Positions 1 through 7,528 of a DNA stretch of 64,000 nucleotides are shown one piece after another. Location of the stretch: contig JAPPJZ010000079.1 in the NCBI GenBank assembly GCA_028874365.1, positions 35,610 to 99,609 of the forward strand. The letters run 5' to 3'. The position numbers were made by a program, and so were the translations under genes. Numbering within the stretch: position 1 is the first letter of the stretch; every line of letters starts with the position of its first letter. This DNA comes from Chloroflexota bacterium (GTDB lineage Bacteria > Chloroflexota > Dehalococcoidia > Bin125). Below the pieces are notes generated by a model that worked only from the letters and a program-made list of their open reading frames with translations, was not told where the DNA came from and made no database searches.

Positions 1-110
1 GGCTGGGGGGCGCGCTTTTTTTAAAACCATACCTACCCCCCGCCCCCACGGGGGGGGGGGGGGGGGGCCCCCCCCCGCCCCGGGCCGCGGGCCCCCCGCG
101 CCCGATCCCC
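1..110. repeat. G/C homopolymer tract, probable sequence or assembly artefact
   Basis: This is an almost pure G/C stretch with an 18-nt G run at about 50-67, long C runs on both sides and a short T/A block at 16-26. It interrupts a recognisable penicillin-acylase reading frame: family-like protein sequence stops at about position 110, and what lies beyond would translate only into Gly/Pro/Arg repeats. A similar tract is at 9816-9910. Unresolved consensus at a contig edge or a hairpin dropout is the simplest reading; a real slippage-prone tract is the alternative. Confidence 0.6.
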
Positions 111-487
111 AGCGTTCGGCAGAATCGGTCGACGGCGAGCGCTTCAGGCCCCGCGATCTCAGCGAGCCGGCCCATCGCCGCTCGTCGGCTCCATTGCATC
201 TGCCAGAGCCGATCCTGGGCCTGCACGTAGCCAAGCGCGAACAGTGCGTCGCTGGCCGATTCGGCGAAACAGTGCGGGATGTCATAGCGGTCGCGGATGA
301 TCTCGACCGGCGCATGGAGCCCAGCCACCGTGGTCTTGCCACGACGCCTGTGCGTCTGGGGCATCTGCATGGCATTCGCGAGCGTGGTACCGACGAGCGC
401 CTTGAGCAGCGAGCCGCCCTGCCGCATTGAGAGGGCGAGCGCACGCCAATCCAAGCCGAAGATTGTGTTGTCATGCGAAGCGACCAT
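1..487 (-). CDS. Penicillin acylase family Ntn-hydrolase, N-terminal fragment
   Basis: Reading leftward from an ATG at 487, the frame stays open to the window edge and so is partial. Residues of about 50-125 match the N-terminal signature of the penicillin acylase/amidase family: VEIIRDRYDIPHCFAES, then an ALGYVQAQDRLWQMQ block, then GRLAEI and a DRFCRTLGI segment. Family members hydrolyse amide bonds of acylated amines or homoserine lactones after autocatalytic cleavage. The catalytic N-terminal Ser of the beta chain lies beyond the window. Homology ends at about 110, where the G/C tract begins. No Shine-Dalgarno is seen, and a TAGGCT -10-like element sits 6 nt before the ATG, so the mRNA may be leaderless. 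The family is clear; the substrate is unknown. Confidence 0.8.
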   Translation of the reverse strand, partial: MVASHDNTIFGLDWRALALSMRQGGSLLKALVGTTLANAMQMPQTHRRRGKTTVAGLHAPVEIIRDRYDIPHCFAESASDALFALGYVQAQDRLWQMQWSRRAAMGRLAEIAGPEALAVDRFCRTLGIGRGGPAARGGGGPPPPPPVGAGGRYGFKKSAPPS

Positions 488-493
488 GCTGTG

Positions 494-499
494 AGCCTA
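494..499 (-). promoter_or_regulatory. -10 element (TAGGCT) for a leaderless mRNA
   Basis: On the minus strand TAGGCT is followed by 6 nt and then the ATG of the acylase gene at 487. That spacing puts the predicted transcription start on the start codon. The identical TAGGCT with a 6-nt gap precedes holA (14676-14681). No recognisable -35 box is seen. Confidence 0.4.
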
Positions 500-542
500 C
501 GCCGTCATAGACTGATGGCCGAGATTTCGCAGGGAGGCGGCC

Positions 543-1322
543 ATGGATCTGGGCTTACAGGGCAAGCGGGCGCTGATCACCGGCGCTTCGGAAGGGATCG
601 GGCTGTATTGCGCGCTGTCGCTGGCGGCCGAGGGGGCGAATGTTTCGATCTGCTCGCGACGAGCTGAGGCACTGGAACAGGCGGCGGCGAGAATCGGCGC
701 AGCCGGCGCCGGTGAGACGCATTGGACAGCAGTCGATCTGGGTGATGTCGATGCCGGCGACCGCGCGGTGGCGGGGGCGGTGGAGGCGCTGGGCGGACTG
801 GAGATCCTGATCAACAACATGGGCGTCTCACTGCGCGGCGAGGGTGACGAGGTCTGGCAGGACATGTTCGATCTCAACCTGATGGCCGCGGTGCGCACGA
901 CCCGCGCCGCGTTGCCGCACCTGGCCGAGTCAGCGTCGGGCGATGGCGCGGACAGTTCGTCGATCATTCACATCGGCTCGATCTTCGGCAGGGAAGCGGG
1001 AGGGTCGGCGCAGTACAACGCGATGAAGGCAGCGATGCACAGCCACGCGAAGTCGCTGGCGCTTGAGCTCGCACCCGAGAACATCCGAGCCAACGCGGTC
1101 GCGCCGGGATCGATCGCGTGGCCCAACTCTCGCTGGCAGACGCGGTATGAGTCGGATCCGGAAGGGATTCAGCGCAGCGTGCTCGACACGATCGCGTTCA
1201 ACCGCTTCGGACGTCCCGAAGAGGTCGCCGACGTGGTGGCGTTCCTGGCATCGCCGAGGGCGAGCTGGGTGACCGGCGCCTGCCTGAACGTCGACGGCGG
1301 TCAGACGCGCTCCAACATCTAA
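543..1322 (+). CDS. SDR family oxidoreductase
   Basis: A classical short-chain dehydrogenase/reductase of 259 aa, the usual size. The Rossmann glycine motif TGASEGIG is at residues of about 13-20, NNMG is near 92, the catalytic Ser is in HIGSIFG, and the YxxxK pair is in YNAMK near 157. The C-terminus ends in the usual NVDGG segment. It should be an NAD(P)-dependent cytosolic alcohol/ketone oxidoreductase; the substrate cannot be read from sequence. The start is supported by GGGAGG 6-7 nt upstream. It is followed after 34 nt by a co-directional membrane protein gene. Confidence 0.9.
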   Translation: MDLGLQGKRALITGASEGIGLYCALSLAAEGANVSICSRRAEALEQAAARIGAAGAGETHWTAVDLGDVDAGDRAVAGAVEALGGLEILINNMGVSLRGEGDEVWQDMFDLNLMAAVRTTRAALPHLAESASGDGADSSSIIHIGSIFGREAGGSAQYNAMKAAMHSHAKSLALELAPENIRANAVAPGSIAWPNSRWQTRYESDPEGIQRSVLDTIAFNRFGRPEEVADVVAFLASPRASWVTGACLNVDGGQTRSNI

Positions 1323-1356
1323 ACTGGCGCGCAACGGGACGAGTCGGGAGGACGCC

Positions 1357-1830
1357 ATGGCCGAGCACCGCTACGAGCACAGCCGCACCCGGCTTGGATC
1401 GTTGCCGTCGCGGGCCTGGGACACGATGGGCCCGAGGATGCTGCGACCGCTGGTTGGCGGAGCGGTCGGCGCGGCGATCGTGGTGCTGTTCCTCGCCATC
1501 AGAGGTGGTACAGCGGTCGAGTTGAACGAACTGACGGGCACGGCCTGGGGTGGTTGGAGCCGCCATGCCGATGTCCATCTGCTGATCGTGGTCAATGCGG
1601 CAGTGGTGGTTGCGATCGCGGTCAACTTCGCGGCGGAGTGGATCCACAACTGGATCTATATCTCGCTTGCCGTGATCAGCGCCGGAGTGCTGATCGCACT
1701 GCGCCAGCTTGCCGAGATCGAGGGCGCGGGCGGCAACATCATGCTGGGGCTGATTGCGTTCTTCCTGCTGATTGGCGTGGCAATCGCGGCCTGGGACGTG
1801 CGTTCACTCGGCCGCCGCAGCGGTTACTGA
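1357..1830 (+). CDS. Four-helix membrane protein of unknown function
   Basis: A 157-aa protein with a polar N-terminal 28 residues and four hydrophobic segments at about 31-49, 72-90, 95-115 and 128-145. It has no catalytic motif that I recognise. The ATG has GGGAGG about 7 nt upstream. It follows the SDR gene by 34 nt on the same strand, so the two may be co-transcribed. It ends 37 nt before the convergent cupin gene. Coding potential is good; the function is unknown. Confidence 0.7.
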   Translation: MAEHRYEHSRTRLGSLPSRAWDTMGPRMLRPLVGGAVGAAIVVLFLAIRGGTAVELNELTGTAWGGWSRHADVHLLIVVNAAVVVAIAVNFAAEWIHNWIYISLAVISAGVLIALRQLAEIEGAGGNIMLGLIAFFLLIGVAIAAWDVRSLGRRSGY

Positions 1831-1867
1831 GACCCGTTCCGAGCTGGGATTCCGGCGAGCTGGTCGA

Positions 1868-2254
1868 TCAATCTTCGGTGACCTCCGTGACCGAGTCGCG
1901 GCGTGTGATGGCCAGGTGTGACATCGGCGAGCCGGTGTCGGCGGCGCCGTGGAAGTGATCCTCGCCGGCCGGGATGATGGCGAAATCGCCGACGGAGATG
2001 GTGTGCTCTTCGTCGGCGGTGCCGACCTTGCCGATGCCGGAGACGACGTAGAGCATCTGCTCCGAGCTGTGCGTGTGCATCTTCGTCCGCGCACCCGCGC
2101 CAAACTGCACGATCGCGAGGTTGAAGTCGGCGTCGTCGGCTGCGTTCTGACCACCGATCGAGCCGGCCAGGGCTCGGACCCAGACGTTGCCGCCGGTGAA
2201 GATTGGGGCGTTGGCCTGGTTGGTGTCGCCATCCGATGATTTGGTTACGCGCAT
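1868..2254 (-). CDS. Cupin domain protein
   Basis: A small single-domain cupin of 128 aa. The first cupin motif carries metal-ligand-type residues in KMHTHSSEQMLYVVSG, and the second is in GDFAIIPAGEDHFH, followed by HLAITR. Such proteins are metal-binding beta-barrels, often dioxygenases, isomerases or sensors of small acids. I chose the ATG at 2254 because AGAAAGG lies 8 nt upstream. An in-frame extension to 2362 would run back through the palindrome at 2305-2329 and adds only low-complexity sequence. The substrate is unknown. Confidence 0.85.
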   Translation of the reverse strand: MRVTKSSDGDTNQANAPIFTGGNVWVRALAGSIGGQNAADDADFNLAIVQFGAGARTKMHTHSSEQMLYVVSGIGKVGTADEEHTISVGDFAIIPAGEDHFHGAADTGSPMSHLAITRRDSVTEVTED

Positions 2255-2304
2255 TCGGAACTGCCTTTCTTGATTCGAGCCGGTGCCCCCCTCTGCCTTC
2301 GGCA

Positions 2305-2329
2305 TCTCCCCCCGCTGCGCGGGGGGAGA
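2305..2329. repeat. Perfect GC-rich hairpin, 11-bp stem with 3-nt loop
   Basis: The arms at 2305-2315 and 2319-2329 (CTCCCCCCGC and its complement, plus a closing T-A pair) surround the loop TGC. It lies between the 3' end of the dienelactone hydrolase gene and the start of the downstream cupin gene on the minus strand. It has no T-tract, so it is either a factor-dependent terminator or processing hairpin, or a dispersed palindromic repeat. Confidence 0.7.
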
Positions 2330-2375
2330 GGGGAATTCCGGGTGTTCTCCCGCCGCTGTCATTGAGAGAGCATGG

Positions 2376-3134
2376 TCAGCTGTTGGCCGCGATGAATGCC
2401 TGGATTCGCTGCCAAGCGTCGTTGCAGGCGTCGACGTGTTCGTCGTAGCTGCGATCGAAGAAGCTGTGCGGGGCGCCCTCGTAGGTGACGATCTCTCGGG
2501 TGACCCCGCCGGCTCCGAGGGCGGCGTCCCACTCGGCGACGGCGTCGGCCGGGATGCTCTCGTCGGCTCCGCCCATCAGACCGAGGATCGGGCACGCGAT
2601 CTCGGAGACGGTGGCTGAGGGCGCGGGAGCGCCGTTGAGGCCCTCGGCGGTCGGACGACCGTAGAAGCCGATCGCGCCCGCGAGGCCGTGTCCTGCGGAG
2701 GCCTGCAACCAGCTATTGCTGCCGCCGAAGCAGAAGCCGACAGTGAAGACGGCGCGGTCGGCGTTGTTGGCCCGTAGGACCGCGACCGCTGCTGCGGTGT
2801 CCGCGGAGACACCCTCGGCGGTCGTGCTGCGAACGTGAGGCCAGAAGTCGAACTCCGCGTCGCGCTTGGAGACGCCGGCGGTGCGGCCGAAATAGTCAAT
2901 GGCGACGGCGTCGACGCCGATCTCGGCGAAGCGGATGGCGAGCTCTTCGTAGAAGCGGAAGAGGCCGCGCACGTCGGGCAGGATGACCATTCCGGGTCCG
3001 GTCGGGGATTCGGCCCTGGCGTGGAAGGCCGCGAACTCGACGCCGTCGGAAGCGGTCAGGGTCAGGTCTTCAACGTCGACGGCCGCTCCGGCGATTGGAG
3101 TGATCGCAGGCAGGGCTTCGTATCGGTGGCACAT
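2376..3134 (-). CDS. Dienelactone hydrolase family protein
   Basis: An alpha/beta hydrolase of 252 aa. The nucleophile is Cys in GFCFGGS, the feature that separates dienelactone hydrolases from Ser esterases. The acid is in GGADESIP and the His in APHSFFDR, which completes a Cys-Asp-His triad. Family members open dienelactones in chlorocatechol breakdown, but many bacterial paralogs have other ester substrates. The ATG start (MCHRYE) is typical for this group. The cupin gene follows on the same strand after about 120 nt and a hairpin. Confidence 0.88.
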   Translation of the reverse strand: MCHRYEALPAITPIAGAAVDVEDLTLTASDGVEFAAFHARAESPTGPGMVILPDVRGLFRFYEELAIRFAEIGVDAVAIDYFGRTAGVSKRDAEFDFWPHVRSTTAEGVSADTAAAVAVLRANNADRAVFTVGFCFGGSNSWLQASAGHGLAGAIGFYGRPTAEGLNGAPAPSATVSEIACPILGLMGGADESIPADAVAEWDAALGAGGVTREIVTYEGAPHSFFDRSYDEHVDACNDAWQRIQAFIAANS

Positions 3135-3210
3135 CTTGGGTGTCCTCTCAGGCTGTTGTCAGCCCTGCGAGGATAACCCGCTTGGCCATTGACTCTGTTA
3201 TCGGACGGAA

Positions 3211-4449
3211 TCAGATGATCCCTGCTTCGCGCAGCTCCGCTCGGCTGGCTGCGTCGAGACCAAGGAGGTCTCCGTAGATCTCCTCATCGTGCTCGCCGCG
3301 GTTGGGAATCGGCGCTGAGAGCGCGGCCGGGGTTCGGGCCATCTTCCAGGGGGTGCCGGTGTAGAGCGATCCGCCGCGTAGCGGCTCGGCGGCCGGTGAA
3401 CCGAGGTCGATGCTCGCGTGCGACAGGGTGGCGTAGTCCTCGTCGATCAGCAGCGCGGTCGGATCCATCATCGGGAAGGCGGGCACGCCGACGCCCTGGA
3501 GCTGGATGCTCAACTCCATCGCTTCGTGATTGCGAGTCCAACTTGAGACGGCTGCGTCGAGCGCGTCCTGGTCGTTGAGGCGGCCTCGCATGGTCGACCA
3601 TTCCGGCTGCTCCAATTGCGGGGCGAGGTCACAGAGCGCGGACCATTCGTCGTCGGAGCGGACCACAATGGCCAGCCACGAGTCCTCGTCCATTGCGGGA
3701 TAGACGCCGTGCGGGGCCATCGCCGAGGATCGGTTGCCCTGCGGTCCGGCATCACGTCGATTGAGTAACCAGTCCATGAGCGGCTGGGCTGCGCGCTGCA
3801 GGGTGGCCTCGCCCTGGGCGAGGTCGATGAACTGTCCGCGTCCCGTGCGCTCGCGATACTCGAGCGCTGCCAGCAGGGCAACGAAGGCGTGGCCCGCGGC
3901 GGTCGGGTCGAGGTCGGCGGTGTCTTCGCGCGGCTGGGGGTCGTCGGGATAGCCGAGCAGCGACTTGAGCCCGTAGAGCGCGGCCAGCGACGGTCCGTAG
4001 GTCACCAGGTTTCGCCAGGGACCCTCGGTCGCGCCGGAAGCCGAAAGCGCGACCATGATGAGTCGTGGGTTGACTTCGGAGAGCACGTCGTAGGAGAGCC
4101 CAAGCGACGGCATCACGCGCGGGGAAAAATTCTCCAGCACGACATCGCACTGTTCGACCAGGCGCAAGTAGAGGTCGCGCCCGCGAGGATCGCCGAGGTG
4201 GATTGCGATCGACTTCTTGCCCCGGTCGAGACCGTGAAAGGCGCGCGGATCGTCGGCTGCGGTCGAGCCGCGGTCACCGCCGATCGAACCAACGGGAGCA
4301 CGCTGCCCGCCAATGGAGACTCCGGAGAGTCGGTGCGGAGCACCGACCTTGATCACCTCAGCGCCGAGGTCGGCGAGGAACATGCCGAGCAGCGGTCCGG
4401 CCCAGACGTGGCCGTGGTCGAGGACTCGAACTCCGGTGAGGGGCGGCAT
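3211..4449 (-). CDS. CaiB/BaiF CoA-transferase family protein (class III)
   Basis: A 412-aa class III CoA-transferase. The N-terminus is diagnostic: GVRVLDHGHVWAGPLLGMFLADLGAEVIKV, with the catalytic-type Asp probably in the VVLENFSP region and a later GHAFVALLAAL-type helix. Members move CoA between carboxylic acids such as carnitine, bile acids, oxalate and 2-methylacyl substrates. I took ATG 4449 as the start because a TAGAAT -10-like box ends 8 nt before it and upstream sequence lacks family similarity; the frame is open to 4566. It is monocistronic, with a 503-nt spacer upstream. Confidence 0.9.
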   Translation of the reverse strand: MPPLTGVRVLDHGHVWAGPLLGMFLADLGAEVIKVGAPHRLSGVSIGGQRAPVGSIGGDRGSTAADDPRAFHGLDRGKKSIAIHLGDPRGRDLYLRLVEQCDVVLENFSPRVMPSLGLSYDVLSEVNPRLIMVALSASGATEGPWRNLVTYGPSLAALYGLKSLLGYPDDPQPREDTADLDPTAAGHAFVALLAALEYRERTGRGQFIDLAQGEATLQRAAQPLMDWLLNRRDAGPQGNRSSAMAPHGVYPAMDEDSWLAIVVRSDDEWSALCDLAPQLEQPEWSTMRGRLNDQDALDAAVSSWTRNHEAMELSIQLQGVGVPAFPMMDPTALLIDEDYATLSHASIDLGSPAAEPLRGGSLYTGTPWKMARTPAALSAPIPNRGEHDEEIYGDLLGLDAASRAELREAGII

Positions 4450-4457
4450 GGTTTGGG

Positions 4458-4463
4458 ATTCTA
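4458..4463 (-). promoter_or_regulatory. -10 element (TAGAAT) for leaderless caiB mRNA
   Basis: The minus strand reads TAGAAT, then 8 nt, then the ATG of the CoA-transferase at 4449. There is no Shine-Dalgarno between them. The predicted start of transcription falls on or next to the start codon. Confidence 0.45.
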
Positions 4464-4588
4464 GGTCGTGTTCTCCATTCGTGGGGATCGGTCGAGGTTG
4501 GCCGGTTTCAGGTTTTGGCGAAACTTTTTTCAGGGACCGGACAGAGCGCGATCCCGCGTTAAACACTGGAGATCGTGCGCTTGGACCT

Positions 4589-4620
4589 TCAGGTTCTTTC
4601 AGGTTCTTTCAGGTTTTTTC
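4589..4620. repeat. Three direct copies of a 10-bp repeat
   Basis: The unit aggttctttc occurs twice in tandem, followed by aggttttttc and preceded by a partial copy, all in the non-coding spacer between the CaiB and MBL-fold genes. The unit size is close to one DNA helical turn, so a protein could bind all three copies on one face. Confidence 0.7.
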
Positions 4621-4845
4621 GGCTCACCTTGTTTGGATTTGTTCGGATCTGTTCGATTTTGGACCCTTTCGGTCGGCTCCGGTCGGCCTGTGCGGGCCTG
4701 GTCGGAAGGGTTCGGTCGTGGTCGGTGAGGTTGAACTGGCCATGGTCGGGGTCCTGTGTGGGCATTGCAACGGTTCTGGGTGCAATCTTATACGGACATG
4801 CGTTCGATGAGGTAGGGAACGAATGTAAAGGTAGCAACGGGGGAG

Positions 4846-4865
4846 ATTCCCGCGTTCGCGGGAAT
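4846..4865. repeat. Perfect palindromic hairpin (ATTCCCGCG, TT loop)
   Basis: The 9-bp arms at 4846-4854 and 4857-4865 pair perfectly around a 2-nt TT loop, and the right arm runs on into ATGACGG. The word CCCGCG-TTCGCGGGAATGACG resembles intergenic repeats that are widely scattered in many bacterial genomes. Only one copy is seen in this window. Confidence 0.65.
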
Positions 4866-4952
4866 GACGGGGTGGGCCTGGAAGCGACTGAGGCGAGGGA
4901 ATCAGGTGTCGGGCGTTGTGTTGGGGGTAGCCTGCAGCGAGGAGCTTGAGCC

Positions 4953-5777
4953 ATGCGCATTACGTTCTGTGGGTCCGGGGCGGGGGCAGCGGTGAACCCG
5001 AGGCGGGGTGCTTCTTCGATCCATCTGGCTCATGGGGATGCCCAGGTCCTGGTGGATACGGGACCGGGCTTCATGGAGCGGATGGCGGACTCGGGGCTGG
5101 AACCGGATTCGGTTCAGGATGTCGTGTTCTCGCACCTGCACTTCGACCATGCGATGGGCGTGGTGGAGTTGTTTACCCGGCTGATTGTTCGGCGCGGCGC
5201 CCCGGTGACGGTGTATGGACCGCGCGACACCGATTCGTACATCGAGGCGGCGCTGGGGTTTGCCCGGGTCAATGCGACCAACGAATTCATCAGGAACTGG
5301 TTGGACGGGGTGTCGGTGGTACTGACTCGTCCGGGCGATGAACGCGAGATTGGCGGAATCGATGTGCGCTCGGTCGAGGTACCGCATGCGCCGTACCTGG
5401 AATGTCTGGCGCGGCGGTTTGAAGCCGGCGGACGCTCGCTGGTCTACACGGGCGACACAACCTACGCGCCCGATGTCCTGGTCCCGCTGGCGGATGGGGC
5501 GGACGTGTTGGTGCACGAGGGATTTACCGAGTCGTGCCTGACGCGGATGGCGGAGGGACTGTCCGAGTCGGGCCGACAGGGTCTGTTCAAGGGGGTGCGG
5601 GGGACGCACTCGAGGGCGGAGTCGGCGGGGCAGATTGCCCGCGACGCCGGCGTGGGCACGCTGGTCTTAACGCACATCATGCCGCTGGAGCGAGACTGGG
5701 AACTGGTGGAGGAGGCGCGGCGGGCGTTCGACGGGACGATCGTGGTCGCTTCCGACGGACTGTCGCTAGAGATCTGA
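4953..5777 (+). CDS. MBL-fold metallo-hydrolase, RNase Z/arylsulfatase-like
   Basis: A metallo-beta-lactamase-fold hydrolase of 274 aa. The metal-binding motif is SHLHFDHAMG near residue 60, with further ligands probably in VEVPHAP, VYTGDTT and LTHIMP. The layout resembles tRNase Z-like and arylsulfatase-type hydrolases that use two zinc ions. It lacks a clear exosite arm, so tRNA processing is not assured. GAGGAG lies 8 nt before the ATG. The next two genes follow with a 9-nt gap and then a short spacing or overlap, suggesting an MBL-VOC-SRPBCC operon. Confidence 0.88.
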   Translation: MRITFCGSGAGAAVNPRRGASSIHLAHGDAQVLVDTGPGFMERMADSGLEPDSVQDVVFSHLHFDHAMGVVELFTRLIVRRGAPVTVYGPRDTDSYIEAALGFARVNATNEFIRNWLDGVSVVLTRPGDEREIGGIDVRSVEVPHAPYLECLARRFEAGGRSLVYTGDTTYAPDVLVPLADGADVLVHEGFTESCLTRMAEGLSESGRQGLFKGVRGTHSRAESAGQIARDAGVGTLVLTHIMPLERDWELVEEARRAFDGTIVVASDGLSLEI

Positions 5778-5786
5778 GACTGCGCC

Positions 5787-6155
5787 GTGGAAGTGCGGGA
5801 GCTGACGATCATGGTTGGTACGGACCAGATAGAGGCGATGACCCGCTTCTATGGCCCGACGCTGGGGCTCGAGCGGGTCGCGAAGTTCCGCGATCCGGTG
5901 TTCGAGGCAGCCGGTGGGTTCATTCGGCTGCTGGATCATTCCGATATCTCGGGACCGACACTGGAGCCGGCTCGTATGCAGATCAATCTGTTCGTGGACG
6001 ATGTCTCGAGCGAGTTCCGACGCGTGGTCTCCGCTGATCCGGATGTTCGGATTCATCGGCGACCTGAGCGTGAGTCGTGGGGCGGTGAGGTTGCGACGTT
6101 GTTGGATCCTGACGGCAACTTCGTGCAGTTGTTGGAGCTGGTCGCGGACGAGTGA
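5787..6155 (+). CDS. VOC (glyoxalase/bleomycin-resistance fold) protein
   Basis: A 122-aa single-module vicinal-oxygen-chelate protein. It has the FYGPTLGLERVAKFRDPVF start of the fold, a central MQINLFVDDV strand, and a C-terminal LLDPDGNFVQLLEL that carries the usual metal-ligand Glu position. The function could be a lyase, an isomerase or a binding protein. The start is GTG at 5787, 9 nt after the upstream stop codon. It is the middle gene of a three-gene plus-strand set. Confidence 0.85.
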   Translation: MEVRELTIMVGTDQIEAMTRFYGPTLGLERVAKFRDPVFEAAGGFIRLLDHSDISGPTLEPARMQINLFVDDVSSEFRRVVSADPDVRIHRRPERESWGGEVATLLDPDGNFVQLLELVADE

Positions 6156-6184
6156 CCGAGACGGGAGACATGGAGGCTTCCCAA

Positions 6185-6610
6185 ATGGCAAAGACGATCT
6201 CCGTCAGCGAGACGATCGACGCACCGCCCGATCGCGTTTGGGAAGTGCTGACTGACTGGCCGGGCGCCGTTCGCTGGATGAACGGGATTGAGTCGATGTC
6301 GATTGAAGGTGAGACAGTCGAAGGGGCTCGGGTCCATTTCTTCACCCGGGGACAGGACCGCGAGTCCGTGATCACGCACTGTGAGCCCGGGCGGTCGGTG
6401 ACGCTCCGATCTCAGCAGGGCGGGGTGACGGCGGACTACCGATATTCGATTGAGCCGGCGGGGACATCGAGCAGCCTGGTCAGCCTTGAGGCGGATTGTC
6501 AGTTCCGCGGGTTGCAGTACCTGCTGCTGGGGCCTGTGATCCGACTTGCGATCCGGCGGACGGACGGCGGGCAGATTGCGGCGCTGAAGCGGGTGATCGA
6601 GGGTCGCTAG
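6185..6610 (+). CDS. SRPBCC family protein (polyketide cyclase/START-like)
   Basis: A 141-aa helix-grip-fold protein that begins MAKTISVSETIDAPPDRVWEVLTDW, the characteristic N-terminus of SRPBCC proteins, and ends with a long C-terminal helix. The fold forms a hydrophobic ligand cavity. I favour ATG 6185 because TGGAGG is 8 nt upstream; in-frame GTG 6152 would overlap the VOC gene by 4 nt and remains possible. Its end overlaps the convergent thyX gene by 4 nt. The ligand is unknown. Confidence 0.85.
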   Translation: MAKTISVSETIDAPPDRVWEVLTDWPGAVRWMNGIESMSIEGETVEGARVHFFTRGQDRESVITHCEPGRSVTLRSQQGGVTADYRYSIEPAGTSSSLVSLEADCQFRGLQYLLLGPVIRLAIRRTDGGQIAALKRVIEGR

Positions 6611-7440
6611 CGGATGAAGGCGGGTGCGTCGTCGGTGTCGGCGGCGATGATGGCCATGTCCTCGGCGTCGAGATCGTCGAGCTCGCCCTTGCGGTAGGCG
6701 TCGTAGAGGCTGAAGAGCTCCGACTTGTGCGGTCGCTTGCGGCCGATCGGACAGTCCTCCCAGGCCTCGTAGTCCTCGTCGCAGTAGCCGAGCCGGCGTT
6801 CACCGCACTTGGGCTGGAGCTGACGGCCCAGTTCGGGCGCGACCTTGACGACTTCGGCCCGCATCAGGGAGACGACCTTGCGGAACTCCCACTGGGCCCT
6901 GGTGCAGAGGCGCAAATCGGAGATATGCAGCAGTGAGGCGAAGTTGACCGTGATCTTGAAGTTGGTGTTGGTCGCATTGGGCAAGAGGAAGCGGGCGTCC
7001 TCGGCGGGCACGCCGGCCTCGACCATCTTCTCGTAGAGCGCCCCGGCCTGGGCGAAGAGGGCCGTCATGTCGTCGCCGAGCCCGGCTTTTTCCACGGTCC
7101 TGGGCACGGAGTAGGGGAAGGCGCCGCCCTTGTAAGTGACGTAGCGCTGGCTCTGCTGCTCGAAGCTGATCCCGATGCGGTGACGCACGAACTGGTGCGA
7201 GAAGGCGCGCGAGACGCCGGAGATGCCGAACTCGAAATGGACCTGCTCCAGCGGTGACATGTGTCCGGTCAGCAGCCGCGCCTCGACGAAGTCGAGCATC
7301 TTCTCCTGTGAGATGCGCTCGTCGTCGATGCGGTCGAGCACCTGCTGCGGCGTCAGGGCCGAGTAGCAGACGCGATACGCCATATAGAGGGCGCGGATCG
7401 GGTCCTTGGTGTGGTCGATCAGTTTGACGGAGATTGCCAC
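6607..7440 (-). CDS. thyX: Flavin-dependent thymidylate synthase ThyX
   Basis: It makes dTMP from dUMP using FAD, NADPH and methylene-tetrahydrofolate. The 277-aa protein contains the ThyX signature at residues 86-100 (RHRIGISFEQQSQRY, i.e. RHRxxSxxxxSxR) plus the downstream NFRI-like LRLCTRAQWE block. It is somewhat longer than many ThyX proteins because of a C-terminal extension of about 40 residues rich in acidic residues. No thyA is seen in the window. It stands alone on the minus strand; its tail overlaps the convergent SRPBCC gene. Confidence 0.95.
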   Translation of the reverse strand: MAISVKLIDHTKDPIRALYMAYRVCYSALTPQQVLDRIDDERISQEKMLDFVEARLLTGHMSPLEQVHFEFGISGVSRAFSHQFVRHRIGISFEQQSQRYVTYKGGAFPYSVPRTVEKAGLGDDMTALFAQAGALYEKMVEAGVPAEDARFLLPNATNTNFKITVNFASLLHISDLRLCTRAQWEFRKVVSLMRAEVVKVAPELGRQLQPKCGERRLGYCDEDYEAWEDCPIGRKRPHKSELFSLYDAYRKGELDDLDAEDMAIIAADTDDAPAFIR

Positions 7441-7528
7441 GTCTACTCGGTCTCCAGGTACGGCAGAAATCGGGTCAATATGTCAACTGAATATAGCGGA
7501 GGGCGAATTGAGGCGGTCATCGGCCGAC

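Larger units (their letters stand above)
4450..4952. other. 503-nt non-coding spacer with G/T-skewed repeats and a palindrome
   Basis: This is the largest gene-free stretch in the window, between the divergent CaiB and MBL-fold genes. Its centre (about 4490-4745) is poor in A on the plus strand and rich in short recurring words: the 10-bp repeat at 4589-4620, several TTCGG/TTCGA words, and at least five GGTCGG words at 4671-4726. A perfect 9-bp hairpin is at 4846-4865, and a TAGCCT box lies at 4928-4933 just before the MBL gene. The short ORFs crossing it show no protein-like sequence. It may encode a structured RNA or be a decayed repeat. Confidence 0.5.

Noticed and set aside
2305-2329. Intrinsic terminator of the dienelactone hydrolase gene
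   Set aside because: The stem is strong, but no T-tract follows on the minus strand; it was kept only as a hairpin repeat.
4765-4794. Promoter TTGCAA-N17/18-TTATAC before the MBL-fold gene
   Set aside because: The -10 match is weak and the distance to the gene is about 160 nt; it was not listed as a feature.
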